The notes under the pieces are model-generated. The model saw nothing but the letters and a program-made list of their open reading frames with translations, was not told the origin of the DNA and made no database searches. Below, in pieces: positions 1-3,977 of a stretch of DNA of 6,366 bases. The stretch's first letter is position 1; each line of letters begins with the position of its first letter. Source of the stretch: Thermoplasmata archaeon (lineage in GTDB: Archaea > Thermoplasmatota > Thermoplasmata > Halarchaeoplasmatales > Halarchaeoplasmataceae); NCBI GenBank assembly GCA_007129655.1, contig SKVC01000007.1, forward strand, positions 1 through 6,366. The letters are read 5' to 3'. The position numbers and the translations under genes were made by a program.

Positions 1-423
1 ACAACTCTCGCCATTTACATAGAAGTCGTCAACTCTTTCCACTGGTCTAAATTTTCTATTTATATAGAATCTTCTAGCGCTCAAGTTAGATGGTCGAACT
101 TCAAGCATGACTTTGTCGACACCTACTGAAATAGATACTGAAATAAAACTGTCGAGAAGAGAATTACCTATGCTTTTTTTTCTATATTCAGGATGTACCG
201 CTAACATTAAAATGCGAGATGTATCAGCATCTTCTACGAGACCATTTATAAAACCCACTATAACCCCATTTTCAATCGCTACTAAAAATATACCATTCCA
301 TGATTCAGATATGGAAAAATATATATTTGTGTCGTAATCCTCGTTGAGTGATATATTCGAAATGTGTACCACGGATTCGATATCTGTAGCTTTGAATGGT
401 CGAATAAGGGGCATATGTATCAT
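1..423 (-). CDS. RimI/Ard1-like N-terminal protein acetyltransferase (GNAT), C-terminus cut by window edge
   Basis: The minus strand reads open without a stop from an ATG at 423 to the window edge, giving 141 residues of a family usually around 150. Expected role from the family: transfer of acetyl from acetyl-CoA to the alpha-amino group of protein N-termini in the cytoplasm. Visible support: a motif A region at residues 71-90 (ILMLAVHPEYRKKSIGNSLL), and a RimI-type block at 107-120 with LEVRPSN (E108) followed by RRFY. Near the end, VDDFYVNGES resembles the RimI ending with an aromatic pair and a DGE-like turn. Oddities: the first glycine of the acetyl-CoA loop (R/Q-x-x-G-x-G) is Ser84, and the usual GF after the tyrosine helix reads KF. 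A second ATG at 414 (residue 4) is an alternative start; a TATA-like box at 441-450 could serve either one. The family call is firm; the exact substrate is not. Confidence 0.85.
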   Translation of the reverse strand, partial: MIHMPLIRPFKATDIESVVHISNISLNEDYDTNIYFSISESWNGIFLVAIENGVIVGFINGLVEDADTSRILMLAVHPEYRKKSIGNSLLDSFISVSISVGVDKVMLEVRPSNLSARRFYINRKFRPVERVDDFYVNGESC

Positions 424-440
424 ATAAACTACTGGTATTA

Positions 441-450
441 GATATAATTT
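441..450 (-). promoter_or_regulatory. Candidate TATA box for the acetyltransferase gene
   Basis: On the minus strand this reads AAATTATATC. Its centre is about 23 bases upstream of the ATG at 423 and about 32 upstream of the ATG at 414. That is the spacing expected for an archaeal promoter giving a leaderless or nearly leaderless transcript. No clear Shine-Dalgarno sequence precedes either ATG, which fits leaderless initiation. Assigned by eye. Confidence 0.45.
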
Positions 451-474
451 ACGATATTATTGTGACTGCTTCAC

Positions 475-489
475 CCAAAGGTTTATATT
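475..489 (+). promoter_or_regulatory. Candidate BRE/TATA promoter upstream of the 53-codon small gene
   Basis: A purine-rich CCAAAGG followed by TTTATATT matches the archaeal BRE plus TATA arrangement better than anything else in this intergenic region. It predicts a transcript start near 510-512, which would leave a leader of about 37 bases before the ATG at 548. It points away from the acetyltransferase promoter at 441-450, so the region is divergent. Confidence 0.45.
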
Positions 490-516
490 GTTTGCACACA
501 TGTATCAATATGCAAG

Positions 517-525
517 TGTATAAAG
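517..525 (+). promoter_or_regulatory. Alternative TATA-like box for leaderless initiation at 548
   Basis: The string TGTATAAAG lies about 27 bases before the ATG at 548, the right distance for a leaderless archaeal transcript. It competes with the upstream candidate at 475-489. The two predict different 5' ends, so a 5'-end map would separate them. It overlaps the dyad at 523-533. Confidence 0.3.
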
Positions 526-533
526 TGTCACTT
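523..533 (+). promoter_or_regulatory. Short perfect dyad AAGTG-T-CACTT, possible operator
   Basis: An 11-base sequence with perfect 5-base inverted arms around one central base lies between the TATA candidates and the ATG at 548. A dyad placed here could be the half-sites of a dimeric repressor. Arms this short also occur by chance, and no regulator is identified. Confidence 0.2.
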
Positions 534-540
534 AAGGGGA
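534..540 (+). promoter_or_regulatory. Possible Shine-Dalgarno for the small gene
   Basis: AAGGGGA ends 7 bases before the ATG at 548 and can pair with the 3' end of archaeal 16S rRNA if one G-U pair is allowed. It supports choosing the ATG at 548 over the ATG at 510, which opens only a 23-codon frame. Confidence 0.4.
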
Positions 541-547
541 CATATAA

Positions 548-709
548 ATGCTGGATCATGATACCGTTGCCGGGCAGATAAACCCAAACGACGAATCAAA
601 GTATCCGTACAAGGATTCCTTTATGGAATGCCTCCAAAGGGCCAAGAAGATTGCTAATGACAGATCATTGGTATTATGTATAGAAAGAACGATGGAATTA
701 CTAGATTAG
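548..709 (+). CDS. Small hypothetical protein, 53 residues
   Basis: I do not recognise this protein. The frame runs from ATG at 548 to TAG at 707-709. The N-terminal half is polar and rich in Asp, Asn and Pro, with a YPYKDSF stretch at about residues 19-25. The C-terminal half (about 26-53) looks like one or two amphipathic helices with mixed charge, ending in RTMELLD. There are two cysteines, Cys28 and Cys44, and no signal peptide or membrane segment. Support for a real gene: a Shine-Dalgarno-like AAGGGGA at 534-540, two TATA candidates upstream, an oligo-T tract 26 bases past the stop, and ATA/AGA/AGG codons like its neighbours. It lies between the divergent acetyltransferase gene and the aminopeptidase gene. 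The size and soluble character would allow a small regulator or adaptor, but nothing in the sequence shows that. The alternative is chance reading through a long 5' region of the aminopeptidase gene. Confidence 0.55.
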   Translation: MLDHDTVAGQINPNDESKYPYKDSFMECLQRAKKIANDRSLVLCIERTMELLD

Positions 710-734
710 AATTTGCGATAATCACCCTCACTCC

Positions 735-740
735 TTTTTT
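735..740 (+). terminator. Oligo-T tract, likely archaeal terminator after the small gene
   Basis: Six T in a row, inside a pyrimidine-rich CTCCTTTTTTCTT stretch, lie 26 bases past the TAG at 707-709 and before the aminopeptidase start. Archaeal RNA polymerase commonly stops at such T runs without a hairpin. If used, it makes the small gene a separate transcription unit. Confidence 0.4.
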
Positions 741-771
741 CTTATCAAAAAACCTCTTCAAAAAACTCACT

Positions 772-776
772 AAGGT
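772..776 (+). promoter_or_regulatory. Shine-Dalgarno-like AAGGT for the aminopeptidase gene
   Basis: AAGGT ends 6 bases before the ATG at 783, can pair with the archaeal 16S rRNA 3' end, and supports that start. No convincing TATA box is placed for a leaderless start here; the best AT-rich candidate is near 741-750. Confidence 0.4.
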
Positions 777-782
777 ATTAAC

Positions 783-1793
783 ATGAATCTCGAAAAAGGA
801 TGTCGGAATGCTGTCGAAACGTGCATGGGAGTTTCCGAAGAAGATAAGGTATTGATAGTCTGCGATGAAGATAGTTTATCCGTAGGTAAAGCTTTAAGGG
901 ATACCATCAGGGACTATACACAACATATAAGATTTTTTAACCTTGACATATATGGAAAAAGACCTCTTGGACAACTACCTGATGCAATACTAGAGACCGC
1001 CAATGCATCTACAGCTACTTTTTGGACTGCGAGCTCATATAAGGGAGAGTTAGAAACAGTCAGGATGCCCTTCTTTAAAGCTGCAATAAATGGTGGAAGA
1101 CATGCGCATATGGTCAGTATAACCGATGAAATCGTAAAGAGAGCGCTAACCGGCGATTACGTCGAGATCGAAAAGTTCACCAATAAGATACATTCCCTGG
1201 CTGTATCTGCTGATGAAGTCAGGATCACTTCCGAAAAGGGTACGGATCTGATATGTAAGGTTGGTAAGTACAAGTGGATACCTTCTACGGGCATCATACG
1301 GGGCATCGGTAATTGGCACAACCTCCCGGATGGTGAAATATTTACTACGCCATATGCCGCTGAGGGTACTGCTGTGATCGATGGCACCATAGGCGATTAT
1401 TTTGATAAAGAATATTCTCTAGCCGAGGTAGAAGAAAACCCGGTTACACTGAAAATTACAGGTGAAGATCCCGCAAGGCTGGTTGACATTGAATGCGGTA
1501 ATAAAAAATTAAAGAAAGAATTTGAGGAGTACGTCGATCAGAACCCGTGTTCCCGTAACCTTGGCGAGCTGGGTATCGGTACGAATCTCTTCATCGATGG
1601 TCTTATCGGCAACATGTTGATGGACGAAAAATATCCCAGCGCACACATAGCCTTCGGCGACCCTAACGATGCCATGACCTTCGCCGGCTGGAGTTGCCCC
1701 GAGCACGTGGACATGATCATCCGCCACTGCGATATCTGGTTCGACGATACTATGGTGATGGAGAAGGGAAAGTACCTGATAGACGAGATATGA
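783..1793 (+). CDS. M29-family metalloaminopeptidase (aminopeptidase T / leucyl aminopeptidase-like)
   Basis: This 336-residue cytoplasmic protein is expected to remove N-terminal residues from peptides using two metal ions, as in the AmpS/aminopeptidase T family (MEROPS M29). The family signatures are in order: NLPDGEIFTTP at residues 180-190 with Glu185, GELGIGTN at 261-268 with Glu262, AHIAFGD at 287-293 with His288, and EHVDMI at 307-312 with His308 and Asp310. These match the Glu, Glu, His, His-x-Asp ligand set of characterised M29 enzymes. The protein is shorter than the roughly 410-residue bacterial members, and the residue seven after His288 is Asn295, where characterised enzymes have a tyrosine thought to act in catalysis. 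It therefore belongs to the shorter archaeal branch, whose activity is less certain. The start is chosen by the AAGGT at 772-776. G+C content appears to rise in the last 200 bases. Confidence 0.85.
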   Translation: MNLEKGCRNAVETCMGVSEEDKVLIVCDEDSLSVGKALRDTIRDYTQHIRFFNLDIYGKRPLGQLPDAILETANASTATFWTASSYKGELETVRMPFFKAAINGGRHAHMVSITDEIVKRALTGDYVEIEKFTNKIHSLAVSADEVRITSEKGTDLICKVGKYKWIPSTGIIRGIGNWHNLPDGEIFTTPYAAEGTAVIDGTIGDYFDKEYSLAEVEENPVTLKITGEDPARLVDIECGNKKLKKEFEEYVDQNPCSRNLGELGIGTNLFIDGLIGNMLMDEKYPSAHIAFGDPNDAMTFAGWSCPEHVDMIIRHCDIWFDDTMVMEKGKYLIDEI

Positions 1794-1823
1794 ATTGACG
1801 GGCTATTATTAAATACGCATAAA

Positions 1824-1833
1824 GAATAAATAC
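1824..1833 (+). promoter_or_regulatory. Candidate TATA box for the FN3 protein gene
   Basis: GAATAAATAC is centred about 25 bases before the ATG at 1853, fitting a leaderless archaeal transcript; no Shine-Dalgarno precedes that ATG. A second AT-rich stretch at 1805-1814 is an alternative. This suggests the FN3 gene has its own promoter despite lying only 59 bases after the aminopeptidase gene. Confidence 0.4.
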
Positions 1834-1852
1834 TATCACTTTCATACTCAAA

Positions 1853-3964
1853 ATGGTTATGATGAAAAAGATCGCTGTATGCATAGTGGTACTGCTTTTA
1901 CTTGTTACAGTGGTACCTAACGGGACAGTGGGAGAACCGGTAGCACTTTATCTCCAAGGTCACGCTTATGACAGCCATGATGGAATTGCGGTATGGAACC
2001 GTGGTGAAGGCGTCTACTCTGGTAACATCACTGCAATCGACATCAATGATCCTAATGTGAGTCCTCGGGGAGCGGATGATGCCATAAACGATGGGAAGGT
2101 AAATGAGGACGAGGGAAAGGGAACGGAATTTTATTGGGATGCAACTCCCGTAGAAAAATTACCGCATGCATGGTCTTCGCTTCCGGACCTCGGTAATAAC
2201 ATAATATTCTTGGGTGAATATCAGCATTACGACAAAGAGCTGGGACACATAAATTATACCTGGGCATCGAACTATATAGCCGAATATAAGTACACGCCTT
2301 TAACCCAGGATGAACACGTTGTAAAGTACGAACCCATACCGAAACCGGAGGTAAATCCGTATGTCAAAGAAGGAGAAGCTATTGGGCCTACCTGGATCAA
2401 CATTTCTATACCTAATTTCAAGTACACCAGCAGTACGATAGAAGATGAACAAACATCCAGAGGAACATATGATTTACACCAGAGCTATGCGGTCTTCATA
2501 AGACAGGAAAAGGACAAAGAATGGAAATATATCGGTAATTCGAAGGTAGACCCGAACAACATGGAGAAGTTAGATGAGCCTCTACTCCCGACCAATAGTG
2601 AAATGGACCCGAATAAAATCAACACGGGTTCGCAATACTTCTTGGCTGAAGATCTGGAACATGATACGGGATACGAGTTCATGGTCCGTGTGAATTTCCG
2701 TACGCTGGACGCTCCTGTTAACGGTCCAGTGTGGGGATACGGGGGAGGACTAGGCGATAAGGAAGAAGAGCCAAAGGTTTCTTCTAACAACAACATCATG
2801 AGTATAGGCGGCGGAACGATCACACCCTTTGGTAGCAGTGGGAGTGGAGGTGTATTCCCAACGAACTCCGCGGATCTGCCGTCCGAACCGAGAAACCTTA
2901 CGGCATACACAGATATCAATCATATATATCTCGACTGGGAACCACCCTTAGATGATGGAGGAATACCTCTCACATATTATGTAATTTACCGCAATACAAC
3001 CACAGGGGGCTTCACGTATCACGACCATGTTGGCGCAACCCAACAGGATTACTCTGATAACACAACGGTCAATGGTGTGGAATACACCTACTATGTAACA
3101 GCAATGAATGATGCCGGTGAAGGTCCGCCGAGTAATCAAGCATCCAACATGTCCATAGGTGTAGCCTCAGAACCAGTGAATTTAACTGCTGAAGATGGAT
3201 TAGATTGCATATATTTGGATTGGGATCCACCCGCTAGCGATGGTGGAAGTTCGATCACCGAGTACTGGATATATCGAGACGGTTCATATTACTCATACGT
3301 AGATGCACCTACTACATCCTTTACCGATAATTCGGTAACCAATGGTGTTGAATATATCTATTATATCAGAGCCAGAAATAGTGTGGGTATAGGTCCTGCA
3401 GGTAATTCCGATTCCGCTGTTCCGTATACCATGAAAAACATTACACTATCCACGACCAACGAATCAGACAATTGGGTATTTATATCATTAAGTTTGATTC
3501 CGGATGATACGGATATAGAAGCCGTTTTGAATCACCCTACTTATGGCATAAATGGTAGTTACGACAGGGTGATGTACTACGATACCTCCACAGACCAATG
3601 GCAAAGCTACATCCCGGGTAGAGCGGCACACTTCAACCGCTTGACGAATATAGATAACACCATGGGTATCTGGATACGGATGACAGGGAACGCCACCTTG
3701 ACCGTCATCGGGTTGGAACCGGTCAATACGACGATCACGCTGTATCCGGGCTGGAACATGGTAGGGTACCCGAGTTCTGAGAATTCTGTGGCAGGCGGCG
3801 GACTGCCGACGATCGAGGTAACGAAAATAGGTTATTTCGACGAGAATGAAACTTACAATATGGCCTATAACTACGATCCTGGGAATTTTATCTTCAAACC
3901 GGGAAAAGCGTACATGATATATAACGGCGCTAACTACGCATTATATTGGACAGTTGACTACTAA
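1853..3964 (+). CDS. Secreted FN3-domain surface protein with duplicated C-terminal GWN-type module
   Basis: This 703-residue protein is probably exported. MMKK is followed by a hydrophobic core at about residues 7-21, with a possible signal peptidase cut near residue 27 (TVG/EP). Residues 28-165 match nothing I know. Residues 165-296 end in a strand pattern (DTGYEFMVRVNF) suggesting a degenerate FN3 fold. A Gly/Ser/Asn-rich linker spans about 308-340. Two clear FN3 domains follow at 343-435 and 438-526, each with a YLDW-x-PP core, DGG and NGVEY-x-YY strands. Residues 527-703 form a module with YPGWNMVGYPS at 631-641, typical of archaeal and bacterial cell-surface proteins. I count 15 N-x-S/T sequons. 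There is no C-terminal membrane helix, PGF-CTERM signal or lipobox, so it may be released or held by binding. In-frame ATGs at 1859 and 1862 are possible starts. Its stop is 13 bases from the convergent ATPase-TPR gene. Adhesion or binding is inferred from the domains; no catalytic motif is seen. Confidence 0.8.
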   Translation: MVMMKKIAVCIVVLLLLVTVVPNGTVGEPVALYLQGHAYDSHDGIAVWNRGEGVYSGNITAIDINDPNVSPRGADDAINDGKVNEDEGKGTEFYWDATPVEKLPHAWSSLPDLGNNIIFLGEYQHYDKELGHINYTWASNYIAEYKYTPLTQDEHVVKYEPIPKPEVNPYVKEGEAIGPTWINISIPNFKYTSSTIEDEQTSRGTYDLHQSYAVFIRQEKDKEWKYIGNSKVDPNNMEKLDEPLLPTNSEMDPNKINTGSQYFLAEDLEHDTGYEFMVRVNFRTLDAPVNGPVWGYGGGLGDKEEEPKVSSNNNIMSIGGGTITPFGSSGSGGVFPTNSADLPSEPRNLTAYTDINHIYLDWEPPLDDGGIPLTYYVIYRNTTTGGFTYHDHVGATQQDYSDNTTVNGVEYTYYVTAMNDAGEGPPSNQASNMSIGVASEPVNLTAEDGLDCIYLDWDPPASDGGSSITEYWIYRDGSYYSYVDAPTTSFTDNSVTNGVEYIYYIRARNSVGIGPAGNSDSAVPYTMKNITLSTTNESDNWVFISLSLIPDDTDIEAVLNHPTYGINGSYDRVMYYDTSTDQWQSYIPGRAAHFNRLTNIDNTMGIWIRMTGNATLTVIGLEPVNTTITLYPGWNMVGYPSSENSVAGGGLPTIEVTKIGYFDENETYNMAYNYDPGNFIFKPGKAYMIYNGANYALYWTVDY
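3470..3961 (+). repeat. Two diverged copies of one C-terminal module within the FN3 protein
   Basis: Residues 540-620 and 633-703 follow the same order: an opening aromatic strand (NWVFISLSLIP versus GWNMVGYPS), a loop, a tyrosine/aspartate turn (YDRVMYYD versus TKIGYFDE), then an aromatic closing strand (GIWIRMTGNATLTV versus KAYMIYNGANYALYW). The match is by pattern, not close identity, and the first copy has lost the GWN opening. Confidence 0.5.
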
Positions 3965-3967
3965 AAA
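3963..3967 (-). terminator. Short oligo-T after the ATPase-TPR gene stop
   Basis: On the minus strand five T occur 10 bases past the TAA at 3978-3980, overlapping the stop codon of the convergent FN3 gene. It is a weak but well-placed archaeal-type terminator candidate. Confidence 0.3.
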
Positions 3968-3977
3968 TACAGTATTA

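Noticed and set aside
107..337. Plus-strand 76-residue open frame
   Set aside because: It lies opposite the acetyltransferase gene, whose minus-strand frame carries clear GNAT motifs. The plus-strand product has no recognisable features.
510..581. Possible leaderless 23-codon frame from the ATG at 510
   Set aside because: It sits at the predicted transcript start of the upstream TATA, but it is very short, has no distinctive composition, and overlaps the better supported 53-codon frame in another phase. It could at most be a leader peptide.
2485..2919. Minus-strand 144-residue open frame inside the FN3 gene
   Set aside because: It is antisense to a region coding for the linker and FN3-like strands. 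Its proline/serine-rich product is what the complement of Gly/Ser/Asn codons gives, and it has no start signals of its own.
3966..3976. Inverted repeat AATAC-A-GTATT between the convergent genes as a bidirectional terminator hairpin
   Set aside because: The arms are five A/T-rich pairs with a one-base loop, which cannot form a stable RNA hairpin.
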